Notes under the pieces: generated by a model
Told to the model about the DNA's origin: nothing
Databases searched by the model: none
What the model saw: the letters and a program-made list of their open reading frames with translations, nothing else
Program-made: the position numbers and the translations under genes
DNA from: Pinus tabuliformis
Taxonomy: Eukaryota; Streptophyta; Pinopsida; Pinales; Pinaceae
Reading direction: 5' to 3'
DNA: 64,000 nt
NCBI GenBank assembly: GCA_031772625.1
Contig: CM062808.1
Coordinates: forward strand, 473,801,655-473,865,654
Part shown: positions 12,255 through 23,420 of the stretch, one piece after another
Layout of the letters: each line of letters begins with the position of its first letter
Numbering within the stretch: position 1 is the first letter of the stretch

Positions 12255-12550
12255 TCGCCAAGCTGTTAATCCTTTACTTTTCTTTCCCTTTTCCGCCGAA
12301 TTGGTATCCCTTCTTCCTTTCCTGGGTCGTTCTGCTTCGATCTGTTCGATCTCGTTTGCATCTGGTTCCCTTCTAGAGGGACAGTAGTTATTCCTCCTTT
12401 GTCTTTCCCTTTTGAACGACAGCTCTTCGTTTCCACCTTTCCCTGCATAGAAAAATGACAATTATCAGTGATTAAGCTTGCCATACTAATTCTCACACAT
12501 TTTATTAGAATTCTTTATTTCTTTGAGTTCATGATGCAGAAAAGGTTACA

Positions 12551-14406
12551 ATTGTTACTGAAAAGTCACTAAATTGTTTTTCAAAAACATACCTTTCAAG
12601 TGCTCCACAGTATGCACCCTCTGCATTAAGCACAGTGCGTACCTGTACGCACTTCTGCTTTGTACACAAAGCGTGGTTGCACCTGTGCAAACAGGTTGCC
12701 TGCGTACCCCTTTCAAAAGTTTAGAAAATTCCATTTTTTCCTTTTTTACCTATTAGATTTTGTTTATAGTTTGTTTTTTGCTGCCCAGATCCACTGGTTA
12801 CCTGTCAAAAGTTTTCATCTAAGCTTGTTTCATTAGCGTCAAGGGTTTTAGTGAAGTTCATAGAAATTCTAGCCCTAGGTTTGATTTTTGCATTGGTCTT
12901 GTAGTGACTCTGGCTTTAGAAGTTGTAAAAACCTTGGATATCCCTGGTCTTTTCAGTCTTCTTAGGAGTTGGACCTTTCGTAAAATCCACCTTTGTGAGA
13001 AACCTACCGTTGTGTTGTCTCTTTGCGGAATTTCGAGAAGGCTTGTCTGTAAAGCTGTGAATTTCATTCTTAAGAAAAAGAACAAAAGCTTTTTGTTTTT
13101 GTTTTTGACTGATTTATGATTCTGCATGAATTAGTCCTTGGTTGAATTGTAACCAAGTAAAACAACCTGGAATTATATTTTGTAGGCTTTCACCCCATTG
13201 ATTTGCTTTTAGCTCTTAGATTTTCATAGATTTAAAAATTGATTTTTTGTTAAGTAGTTTTTCATGCTTTGTCAAAATAAAAATGAAAAAATGGTTTGGA
13301 ATTGATTTGCATTAGTTTTTCTTGATGAAATTAGTGCATTAGAGAATTTGTTATATTTTCTCTTAGTGATCAATTTTTTGCATTGTTGGAAGTGAATGGA
13401 AACTCTCTCCTTACTTTAGTTAGGATTCATCGAATTGAAAAGATTACATTATCATATTCGATTGCATTCAGTTGAGTCGGGTCATAACACCATTGGTTTC
13501 GTATCCATTTACCCTTTTGAGTAATAACAGCCTAAATAACACAACGCTTAATTAAAATTCATCTAGTAATTTTTACATTTCTAGGGCTCTGATACACCAA
13601 CATAGCTTAGGCTAGTGTCTTCGAATAGGTTTTAGTTAATTCTCCAAGACAGTAAAACCAAACAAGTAGCTTATCTTGTGCTAGGATAAATCCAATTGTT
13701 ACATTTATACTCTGGGAAAGCTCCTCTTAAAGGAGAAGCACGAGATCATGTCCGAACGAGTGAGGGAATCAATCCTCCTTCATTGGGAACGACGCCAGAT
13801 ATGCACGTACTACAGACGGTAAACCTCAGATTAATCATTGTCGAGGAGCCTGGGGTCACTTGTTGGTAAACCTTGGATTATTGTCAAGGAGCCGGCAAGG
13901 GGATTGAGCTTGTTACTCTGCCCTTGCGTGCTATCGGATCGTAAACTGTTCCCCCAGGTATATTCGTTGCTGTTGGTGACCTTAGTGACTATTATCTTTA
14001 GGGTTCTACCCAAGGTGACGGTGGAGGGAAGATCCCACTGTATCTGGAGCAGACGTCGGCTAGACTCACTTGGATTTTCTAGGGGGTTCACTTCACTCGA
14101 GATGGTTAAAAGTGGAGGAACTTGGTCTAGTCTATTCATTAAGTAGGTTGTCGGGGTAACTGTTCCACCCGCCATTTCTGTACTGAATTCTGCGATGTTG
14201 GATTTCATCACCAACTAGCGTTTTTGGTCCGGAAAGTTACTGTTTGTGTGTGGTTTGACTCCTAGATTTGATAGCGCGTGTTAATTTGTTTGTTTTTACT
14301 TTTACAGACCATAGGTGTGAATTGTGAATTTTAATTGTTAAGTGTGAATTGTGAATTGTCAATTTTAGTTTTAAATTGTTAATAAAATTCATTGAAGTTG
14401 AATATA
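12551..14406 (+). other. Leader of the decayed Tat-like element
   Basis: This is a non-coding leader. It contains CG-rich words (GCGTACCTGTACGC near 12,638) and a block near 13,585-13,650 similar to 22,760-22,820 of the intact element. The 13,830-13,900 segment repeats a short phrase (AAACCT/AGGAGCC). Open frames here are not supported. Confidence 0.6.
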
Positions 14407-16182
14407 ATGGCAAATGTTCCGGAATTTACCAACCTAGGAACCCCTCCTAACGAGAATCCTAGTACTTTTCCTTACTTTGGAAATGTTGGTCCTCCTTATA
14501 TGGCTACTTTGTCATTACCTGGATTTACAATAGGTTTACTGATATGGTTATTTTCAACTTCGTTAGCCCCAAATACTCCAATTGTTCCACCTCAACTGAA
14601 TGCTTCACCTCAACATCGTTCACCATCTCAACATCACCAACCTTCTGTTGACCCTTTACCTTCTTCGCCTAATTTTTCTTCCTCCATTTAATCCTCTTCG
14701 CTTGGTAAAAGTCTTGATGCTAGTAACCAGGTGTCTAAGAAGAAGAAGAAAGGGAAGAAGAAGAAGAAGAAGAAGAAGCAAGATAAGAAAGAGGTCAACC
14801 AACCAACCACGACTGTAAGTGTTAGTTGTGTTGAGGAAAACTCCGACATGCATCGTAAACCCAAATACCATTGCAGGCTTTGTAAGGGTGACCACTTCCT
14901 TATCAATTGTCATGGTATTCCAAAGGTCTTGGAAGTATGGTCAGAAAAATCTCATCAACTTTCCATTGATCCATCAACCAGTGATAGTCAGGTTCCTGGG
15001 AAAAAGGGTAAAGTTAGGTTTCCTTGTAAGTTATGCAAAGGGAGTCATCAAACTCACATTTTCCCTCACATGAATGAAGCCTCAACATTGTTGGAAAACC
15101 TTACTGTTCCACAGCAAGAATTTCCAACTGGTTACCGTAAACTTTCTCCCAACCTACTGTCAACTGACAGAGTGATTGATCTAATTTCAAGTACAGTCGA
15201 TCACACTCTTCCATTGGAGAGTGAAACTCATGTCACTCAGGTTGATGATCCGTTAGTTGATCAAGTGGTCGATTCAATTTCACATTCGGTCGATCCCACT
15301 TTCCCTTTAGAGAGTGAACTTCATACCGCTCAAGTTCTTCTTGTTACATCAGATTCTTCTACGCCAGGGGGCATTTCACCTGTTTCTACAGAACCCCCTC
15401 CAAGTACTGAGGTCTTTTCCTTTGATTGGAATAGACTGACAGAACCTCGTCTTCCTTCCTCCATCCCTTTCCAAATCATTGTCAAGGCTGGTGGTAGGGA
15501 CATACATCGTACTCAGGTAGATGAAGGTGCTTCTGTTAGTATTTTATCCTCAACTGTTTGGAAAGCTTTGGGTTCCCCTCAGCTTGCGCCTATTACGTAG
15601 AATCTAAAAGCTTTTAACAGAACCATTAGTGAACCTTTAGGGATCCTTCCTAATTTTTCCATTACCTTGGAAGGTAAAACTGTCTGTATTGATCTTATGG
15701 TAGTTCGAGGTCCCTTGGATTTCAATTTACTCCTTGGGCGAGACTATGTTTATGCAATGAAAGCTGTCGTATCGACACTCTTTCGCGTGATGTCTTTCCC
15801 TCACAATGGCAGTATTGTGACTGTAGACCAGCTTTCATTCCCTAGTCTTGTTTCAACTACCAATAATATGACAGCCCTAAATGTTCTTGATTCTAAAGTG
15901 GTATCTACCCCGCCACGGGTTAATTATGTGGCAACTGGTCCCATGTTTTCAGTTACCGATGTACGTGAGCCTCCCACTGTTTGCTCATCTTCCTTTGATT
16001 TAGATCCAGTAATTGACATGGAAAACTCTATGGGATTATTTGAACCCGATGTTCTTATCCCTTTTGAGTCCCTTGATATGTTTTCCTTCCAAAGAACTAT
16101 TCTTCCTTCTGATGAAGACCTCTTGGAAGCCATGATCAAGGTGTGTCCATTGACATGTCTTTCTTCCAATTGGAAGCCATGA
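14407..16182 (+). pseudogene. Truncated gag-protease ORF of the decayed element
   Basis: One frame runs from the ATG at 14,407 to the TGA at 16,182, broken by TAA at 14,689-14,691 and TAG at 15,598-15,600. The capsid core present in the 1,245-residue relative is absent, so this copy has an internal deletion. After an AAG microsatellite coding Lys runs come two knuckles: CRLCKGDHFLINC is complete, while the second has lost its last Cys (CKLCKGSHQTHIF). The protease has QVDEGASVSILSS and LLLGRDYVYAMKAVVS, like the intact relative (VVDEGASTCVMSM). Before maturation this protein would bind and package RNA; this copy is not functional. Confidence 0.8.
14729..14782 (+). repeat. AAG-rich microsatellite in gag
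   Basis: Runs of AAG encode a Lys-rich linker just before the first zinc knuckle. Confidence 0.85.
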
Positions 16183-16194
16183 TCAAGAAATGGT

Positions 16195-17900
16195 GAGGAA
16201 AGTTCCTTTTACTGTGTCAACCTCGTTAAAAAATGAATCAGTGTGTTCGAGGATAGTTTGTTCCTCTCTCAACCTCGTTAAAAAATGAAATTGGATGTTA
16301 TGAGGATAGTTCCTGTTACTGAGTCAACCTCGTTAAAAAATGAATCAGGTTAGAGGATAGTTCCTTGTCTTGTGTCAACCTCGTTAAAAAATGAAACAAG
16401 GATAGGTTATATAGGTAGATTGTAGAGACTAGTTAAGAGCATAGTTCTTTGTCTTGTGTCAAGCTCGTTAAAAAATGTATCAAGGATTTTTAGAGCATAG
16501 TTCCTTGTCTTGTGTCAAGCTCGTTAAAAAATGAATCAAGGTTTTTTAGAGTATAGTTCCTTGTTAGGTGGATTGTAGAGTAGTTATGAGCATAGTTCCT
16601 TATCTTGTGTCAAGCTCGTTTAAAAAATTAAACAAGGGTTTTGAGGATAGTTCTTTTCCTATGTCAACCCCACTAAAAAATGAAACAACTCCCTCGAGTC
16701 TTTCCAAGATTTTGAAAGTAAACCTTCATTTCATCCACCTGGTTGAATGCAATGAAGCTTGGGGGGCATGTATCTCGATTTGCATCATTATGTTGGGGGC
16801 ATGCGAACTTATAACAGGCATAGTTTTTCATTTCAAGCTTGCGTAAACATGAAACCGAATCCGAGCATAGTTCTTTTCCTGTGTCAAGCTCGTTAAAAAA
16901 TGAAACAAATCCTCCTCTAATTGAGCTGAGAGTTTGACTAGATCTTATAAATGTTAAGTTGTATATCTAGGTTAGTTATTTCAGTTTTTTGCATAATTTT
17001 CTTACAATTTTAGGTCGAGTCTTTCAAATGATCTCGTAACTCAACCTTCATTTCATCCAACTGGTTGAATGAAATGAAGCTGGGGGGGCATGCGCTCTAG
17101 AAGTTATGCTTAGGGGGCATCAAGCACAGTTTTCTCTCTATTTCAAGCTTGTGTAAAAATGAAACTACTTTGAAGCATAGTTTTTCTCTGTTTCAAGCTT
17201 TTGTAAAAATGAAACCTATCTCGAGTCAATTTCAGTTATTTTCAAGACTCGTTAAACTCATGAAAATCTCGAGATTATTTTGCTATCTTTCATTCTCGTA
17301 AAACAAATGAAAATGTCGAGTTCTTTCCGTCTTTTCCTGCTCGTAAATTAAATTGAAAGTCGGCCATATGAGTACATTTTTATCATTTTTTCGAACTCAT
17401 TAAAACTTATGAAAAAGTGAAAACCATGAGTACATTTTTATCATTTTTTCGAACTCGTTAAAACTTACGAAAAAGTGAAACCTTAGAGTCACCTTTAAGC
17501 TCTTTTCTGACTCCTAAAACATGAAAAGATCGCCGAGTTTTTCTTTTTAAACTCGTTAAAACGGAACTAAAAAGACGGTCCACTTACAGCTCTTTTCCAA
17601 CCGTAAAAACATGAAAAGATTGCCGGATTTTTGTCGTTTCAAATTCGATATTGGAAATAAAACGTCGTGTCCTTGATTGCTTTCTACTTTTCAGACCAGA
17701 GACACTAATCATGAAAGTACTCCTTGGTCGTAAAGATCAAGCGGTTCTCTCAAGTATTATTTTATACTTTTTCGGGCTTGGGAGACACAAATTTACGAAA
17801 AAGTCAACCCTGGAGTCTTCTTAAGTTTTTCAGACTCTCTAAAATTGAAAAACGCCGAGTTTCTCCTATACTGGACTCGTTAAAATTTCACAGTAAAGGG
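16195..17900 (+). repeat. Serial short hairpins with a CTCGTTAAAA-type loop
   Basis: At least 15 consecutive units have a stem, a loop resembling CTCGTTAAAA, and the complementary stem. Stems change together: CTTGT pairs with ACAAG near 16,370-16,400, CATTTTTTC with GAAAAAGTG near 17,380-17,480, CTTTTC with GAAAAG near 17,500-17,620, and GTTTTTC with GAAAAAC near 17,826-17,855. Two larger ones (16,723-16,757 and 17,046-17,080) pair CTTCATTTCATCCA with a near-complement ending ATGAAG. G-rich PPT-like words (GGGGGCAT) occur at 16,760, 17,083 and 17,113. No gene is present. Confidence 0.75.
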
Positions 17901-19082
17901 CCTGTTCGATTACAAACAGGAACAGACCACTCCTTCTTACGGTTTGAATCTAAACTAAGTTGGACTCATCTGAAGGATGAGCTTATAATCAAGCAAATGT
18001 TATCCTCCTCAAGCTTGTAAAAAATAAAGAGGTACTTGCCAGAAATGGTGGGGGAAAAGAGAGAAAAATGAGCCTATTTGTTATCCTTTGTCTCGAAGAA
18101 ACCTTATCACCACTCTTGAACACGACACTTTTCATTCACCTGGGTTGGGAAATCCTTTGCCTAATAGTTGATCAAACCACATTGAAAGTCTTCAGCCAGT
18201 TTCCGGGTATTAACTTTGGGACAATTGTCACCAAACCATCTGTAGTGTCGTTATGTGTTCAAGAGGAGTCTTGCAAATAAACCATTCATCTGCAAAATAT
18301 CTGTCATCCATCTTGACCATCCCTGAGTCAGTCCTTACAGCTACATTTCTTCAACTTGATCTATGATTTCGTGTTGTGGGCTTGCCTGCAACGGATCTCT
18401 TTTTATCGACATCAGCACATTATCTAGAAAGATGATCTAGGAATCATCAGTACCTTGAAATCTGCATGCCTCCATGGCAGGTTTCTCGCCTTTGACGACA
18501 GGTTACATGAATGACCTTCGATCAAGGGATTCTGTGACATGTTCAACATCAATACATCTATTCACATCTCATGGATTGTACTAAGTACTTTGAGAACCAT
18601 TGACATCACTGGTGGTCTCTCTCACACTTGTTAACAGTTTACATCATTGACTGGTAATCAAGTGATTTCTACCATGTTCGACATCAACTCATTTATTCGC
18701 ATGGATAGAATCGTACTATTTCAGGAAGCAGAAATGAAGACCTTGGATCTAGTTTCTGCTATCCAGGATGCAAGGAGTTTTGTATTCATTATATAGTAGA
18801 CTAATCATAAACAGATGGCTGCGTCCATACTGTATCTACATGAGTCTATGATTATGTTGTACTGCGAAATCATTCCTATATCAGAGCAGTAGTTAGTTTG
18901 TTAGTTAAAGTTTTCAATCTGAGTATGGGAATGCCTACCTCAGCGATGATATGATCTTATATATGTATTTTGTGTTGAAAATTTGCGGGTTCCGACTGGG
19001 CTCTCCACAAGATAATCCTTGAAATGATAAAGTGCTTCACCCTTCCTAGATGATATGAAACCCTAATCTACTACAGGCTTCA
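17901..19082 (+). other. 3' non-coding region of the decayed element
   Basis: The sequence from about 18,300 onward aligns by eye with 30,000-32,000 of the intact element. An example is the pair around 18,590-18,710 and 31,330-31,440, both with TTGTTAAC followed by similar phrases. The open frames are short and unsupported. Confidence 0.55.
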
Positions 19083-19099
19083 CACTTTAGGGGGCAATC
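19083..19099 (+). other. Polypurine tract
   Basis: CTTTAGGGGGCAATC lies directly before the LTR start TGTTACAC, parallel to TTAGGGGGCATC before the 3' LTR of the intact element. Confidence 0.7.
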
Positions 19100-20126
19100 T
19101 GTTACACTAAAATTTGTCACCATGACTATTTGCAGTTAGTATGGCTCCATCAATTGTCATACTATCCTCCTTGGCAAGTCTTATACCTCTGCTCCTCATG
19201 TCAAACTCCAAAAAGGAGAGAAAGTCTTTAAAAAATCAATATAACTCTGGTTACGCATTTTCTCTTACTCTTACCTGCATGTACGCACCTCAAGTATATA
19301 ATACCTGCGTACTTGTACGCTCTGTCTGTAAAGGGGTGGGTGCGTACTCCTGTAAAGGTTAAAAGGCGCAAGTTTTACTTCAAAAAAGTTACTTGTGGTC
19401 GATTCTAGAGCATTCTAGAAGATGGTTTGACGTGTATTAAGCGCCTCCAGATGGTTCATGCATCCCAATGAAAGAGGAACTTATCCCATCAAGAGGGGAG
19501 CTATCCCATTGAAAGAGGGGCTTATCCCATTGATGGTGGACCTGATTAAATTCCTCCAAAGCATTATAAATACAGGCATTGGGCCAGAGGGAGGGGAGGT
19601 TGAAAGCTGAACATTCCTAAGGGTAGATGCTGCTGAAATTAGGACTCCCTTATAGAGCTTGAGAAGAGAGATTCCAATCCTTTCTTAGCTTCATTTGGAA
19701 GTGGGTGAGCTGATCAAAGTAAAGGAGAACTCTTGCTGGACCCTGGGAGGGACCTGCACAACACCAAGGCACCGGTTGTAATGGTTTCTTTTGTTTCCAA
19801 TTAATACAATTAAGTTCATTTTTCTCAACAAGTTGTTATATATAATTTGTTTCATAAACTCCTTGGTATTTATGATGAATATGTTTTATTATACGAGTTA
19901 TTCAGGTGCTATGGAATCGTTTGCTTGTTAGTGAATGCAGGCTTCAAGGAGCAGGAGCTCATCTAGATCGAAGAGGCTTGGCTGCTAGAAACAACGTTGG
20001 ACTAAAGGTATGCCTTAAACACCTGGTTGCTTTTATTTTAAATACATATTTAGGGAAAGATAGTGCTTGATTGTTTTGTTTGTCACTAGAAAGCCTTAGC
20101 TTCTAGGGAGGTCGGTTTTGTCCGCA
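19100..20126 (+). repeat. 3' LTR of the decayed Tat-like element
   Basis: It starts TGTTACAC right after the PPT. A TATA-like TATAAATA is at 19,565-19,572, and CG/TA-rich words (GTACGC) at about 19,280-19,345 lie where the intact LTR has its palindrome. The right end (TCCGCA at 20,126) is inferred from length, about 1.03 kb compared with 1.01 kb in the relative, and from the start of a dispersed repeat soon after. Confidence 0.6.
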
Positions 20127-20338
20127 AAATTGACTCTTTCGGCTTGACAGGCCATCTTATTTCCAAGATCTTGATGTAGATCTTATATAACCTCAGGTAG
20201 TAGATAGATTGGAAAAGGGGTTTTTTGTAAAGCTAATTAATCACGTCCATCCATTTAAATTTAACAGTCCATCCATGCTGCATAACAGTACTAGTTTCTT
20301 GGTGATCCAACCATACTCTATCTTCAAATTTAACAGTC
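20127..20338. repeat. Dispersed repeat block split by the intact element
   Basis: Sequence near 20,185-20,270 recurs at 36,235-36,298 and the phrase AACAGTCCATCC recurs at 34,555, 34,623, 36,627 and 36,695. The block continues after the intact element at 33,021, so it is the target in which that element inserted. Confidence 0.75.
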
Positions 20339-20343
20339 CATCC
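20339..20343. other. Left target site duplication CATCC
   Basis: CATCC at 20,339-20,343 matches CATCC at 33,021-33,025, directly outside the two LTRs. Uninterrupted copies of the same target (for example near 34,560) contain this word once. Confidence 0.95.
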
Positions 20344-21357
20344 TGTTATAGCTCCAAATCTCACTCTTATGGTTTGTGATGCTGCACTTATGGCCTAGGG
20401 CAACCCCTCCTTCCAGACCTGGTCCAAAAATTTAAAAAACAGTGTTTTATTCCCTGTACGCGACTTTGCCCTGTGTTAAACGCGTGTACACGCGGGTCTG
20501 TCATACCCAACCCGCGTGTATCTATTAAAACACTTAAAAAAAATATAATTTCCTCTTTTTCGGGCGGTGATCGCGGGTTTACCTGCTGGATCACCTGTTA
20601 GTGCCCGTGGCCCAACTGTTCCCAACCAACTCCTAACTAAAAAACTACTTTGGAGAGGGTATAAAAAGACATCAAAGGGAAGGCCAAGGGGAGAGAGAAA
20701 GGAGAGCAAGATTATTATGCTGAGATTTTTCCCTTAGACCAGGTCTGAAGTCCTTGGTGCATCCTGCACTTCCCCCATTTTGCATAGGAAACCCTTGTTT
20801 CCATGTGTATTGGTGATCATTCATCCTTGACATCATCATTGAGTAAGACTTGGAAGGAGCTCTTGTTGAAGGCTGGAGGCTGGAACGAATCCGGGAGGAA
20901 GCTTGCTTGGAGCCTGCTGAAGGTGTTCAGGTGATATCTTTCCGATATATGTACTTTATTTGCCTTTATATATAAAGAAACACGTCTTTGTTCCCGAATA
21001 ATCTTTCTTTACGCTTATGAGATTCTTGTGTTGAATTCTTATGAAAGTAGTTACTTAAAGATTATTTATAACTAACTTTATAGCATAAAGATGATTTATA
21101 CATAAACTTCTATACATGTACTGTTGTGTTCTTTGATTTGTTTGTCTTGCAGGTCAGAGAAAGAAGAAGGGAACTCCAAGAAGGGTTTGCACCCTAACGG
21201 TCTTCTCGGACGTAGGACCTTAGGTATGTACCCTAAACATTAGAATTTGCTTAAAAGTAAAAAAGATGGTTGTGTGTGTGTGTTTCTTTGTATAAGCAAT
21301 TTTCAGTCTGGTAGAGTCTCAGCCCAAAGGACTCTAGGGGTACTTTCCCTTCAACCA
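20344..21357 (+). repeat. 5' LTR of the young element
   Basis: It runs from TGTTATAGC to TTCAACCA. It includes the perfect 14-bp palindrome CGCGTGTACACGCG (20,481-20,494) and a TATA box at 20,660. Sequence 20,931-21,152 is bounded by GT...AG in a good context and could be an intron in the leader transcript. Confidence 0.95.
20660..20667 (+). promoter_or_regulatory. TATA box of the 5' LTR
   Basis: TATAAAAA lies about 316 bp into the LTR, a normal place for the U3/R boundary promoter. The same site is in the 3' LTR at 32,323 and as TATAAAAGG in the related LTR at 58,584. Confidence 0.7.
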
Positions 21358-23420
21358 GAATTGGCGACTCCGCTGGGGACAACACTCTTGTTGTTCCTAG
21401 TTTGGGTAGTCCTCAAGCCAATCAAGGCTCAGTCCCTCTGTTTGTTGGTTCTGACTGTCTGATATTTTCTTGAACTCCAAGCTTTTCCAGTTTTTCAGTT
21501 TGTGTTTTTTATTTTTCTTGAAACACTTCATATACGCACTTTTTCTGGATTACAGAAGCGTATATACGCAAGTTGCACTAAGTAAACCCGCGTATACGCA
21601 GGTTTCCTTAGTTACAGTCGCGTGTACACGCATTCTGCAAATAATTGCAGGCGCGTATATCACATAATTTTCAAGATTTATAATTTTTCTTTTGCTGAAT
21701 GTCTGTCTGGTGGTTTGGGTCAGTTTAAAGCAGTCAAGTCCCAGTGACAGTTCTCTGTTTAACAGGGGGCATCTTGTTTCGAACTCTCTCTAGGAGTGCT
21801 AGTCTTGTTTTTCGTTGATTGCAAGCGTCATTGATTTTTGACACACAAGGTTTCTGTTTAAGAATCTTGATTGCTCTGTTTCGGCAGAGTGGGAAGATTG
21901 TCTTAAAATCTTTGTGTCCATTTTGTTTTCATGACATTTGTGTTTGCTTAACGAAATCATTTTTATGACCATTTGCTCCTTCGTTTCGGGAAAGTTGTTT
22001 GTTACCATTTCCTTGAAACTTGTCTTTTGATTTCTTGGACTTTCATTGCTGCTTTTGATTGTCAAAAGCGATTTCGAACACATTTTATTTTTGTTGAGTT
22101 CTCATCATTTGTAAGGTGTCAATTCACAAAAGTGTTTGGTGGCTTGTTTATCAATCATTAGTGTCAGTTTTTTTTGAGAGTTTTCCTTTGAAAAAGACTT
22201 TTTGGTTTGATTGAAAGAAAATATTTTGAAAGTTTTTGAGTTTCGCTTTCTTAAACTTGCTTCTCATCTGATTTCCTTTTTTGCGAAGTGAAAGTGCTTT
22301 GTTTTTTATCTTAAAACTTGTTTTTATTGTTTAGACGAAATGATTAGTAACAAATCATCTTCTATCTAAGCATTTCAGTGGCAAGACAAAATTTGGTAAA
22401 GCAGCAACTTTCCTTCTTTGTTTTTAGAGTAGTCTTTGAATCGTGCATCCACATTTAGTTCTTGCATTAGGGAAAGATTTGCATCTCTTTTTAGGCATAT
22501 TTAGTTTTGTTAGTTTTTGTGAGTGTAGAGTCTGAAAAGAAAAAGGAAATTTTTTTGTTTATATTACAAGTGCCTTCTGAACCTCATAGAAATTGCTATT
22601 CATCGAAAACAAAAGTGCATGTGCATGTAGCTAGGTTTTATTAATTTCTTTTGCGTCCATAAAACACCACAAGTTTCACCTCCATTACCTTTGACTTAAA
22701 GAACAGCCTAATAAAATCAAGCGCTTAATTAAAATCCACTAGAACTTTTTGTTTTAGTTATTACACCAACAAGTTTAGGATTTTAGGGCCTTGGATTAGG
22801 CGAGTGGAGAGTTAACTCTCCAAGGCCACACAAAACGTCAAACATAAGAGTCTGATTAAAGAGAGTAAATCCAATAGCGTTAGGGAGACCAGGAAAGCTC
22901 CGGATCTGGGAGTTAAGCACGAGGGTCTGTGAAGACAGGGAAGAGAGATACCCCCTCTCCTACTTGTCCGAACTTACCTCACGACTGTTCCGCCTGGCTT
23001 CTGCGACGAGTTGGTACCCATAGTTGCCTCTCATAGGGATCTGCATAGGTGGCTGCGGAGGGGAATCCCGTGGCACCTGAGGTCGACGTTGTATCACTCT
23101 CGACAGTACTTCCGGAGGGCACCCTTGCGAAGCTTGGGGGCTTGCACCGGCGCAGACTGTTGTTAGGAGGTCAGCGTAACTTCCTCTGATACCTTCGCTG
23201 ATAGGACTGGGCCCTCATCATCCCAGACTATCCTCGGAAGGCCCTTTGATTCACTTTCTCGTATTTTGGTGTCCGGTCTCAATCACCCGGAGCGGAAATA
23301 CTTGAAAGTTGTTTGACTGGCTGTATCTTTAGGAACTTTTTAGTGGGTGCTCTGTGCTCCTAGTTGGCCTAGCTTTTAATTTTTTGAGTCTTTAGATAAG
23401 ATCATAACAAAAAATTCAAA
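21358..23420 (+). other. Leader of the young element
   Basis: This is about 2 kb of non-coding leader between the LTR and gag. CG-rich words such as GCGTATATACGC cluster at 21,530-21,665. The 22,680-22,820 block and the G/C-rich 22,880-23,280 block have counterparts in the decayed element near 13,500-14,200. No ORF is supported. Confidence 0.7.
21362..21379 (+). other. Primer binding site of the young element
   Basis: TGGCGACTCCGCTGGGGA starts four bases after the LTR. The form matches the PBS described for Ogre/Tat elements (reported as tRNA-Arg type, from memory). The same 18-mer occurs at 37,687 and a one-base variant at 59,278. Confidence 0.85.

Larger units (their letters stand above)
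1..12550 (-). mobile_element. Athila-type Ty3 LTR retrotransposon, 3' end beyond the window
   Basis: The element reads on the minus strand. From right to left it shows a 5' LTR, a PBS, gag, protease, RT, RNase H, integrase, a palindromic 39-bp repeat array and an accessory ORF. The protease motif ALVDLGAAINIL, the PBS type and an extra ORF after integrase are hallmarks of the Athila group. Its 3' LTR lies left of position 1, so neither target duplication nor LTR divergence can be measured. The coding frames carry at least four nonsense codons in gag-pol, so this copy is dead. It appears to have inserted into the leader of the Tat-like element that resumes at about 12,551. Confidence 0.85.
11014..12550 (-). 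repeat. 5' LTR of the Athila-type element
   Basis: The LTR end next to the PBS is secure: on the plus strand it starts TGTAGAGC at 11,014. The outer end is inferred at 12,550, where the plus strand reads GGTTACA, giving TGT...ACA ends and a length of about 1.54 kb. The other LTR is outside the window, so the outer boundary is unconfirmed. Short open frames at 12,237-12,500 are not genes. AT-rich sequence with GGAACA words fills 11,380-11,720. Confidence 0.65.
12551..20126 (+). mobile_element. Decayed non-autonomous Tat-like LTR element, 5' end displaced by the Athila insertion
   Basis: Leader, gag-protease remnant, 3' non-coding region, PPT and 3' LTR follow in the same order as in the intact element at 20,344-33,020, with clear local similarity. 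Examples are the CG-rich words near 12,630-12,710, the zinc knuckles, the protease, and the 18.3-19.1 kb tail. There is no PBS or 5' LTR here; they presumably lie left of the Athila element. No RT or integrase coding is seen. Confidence 0.75.
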
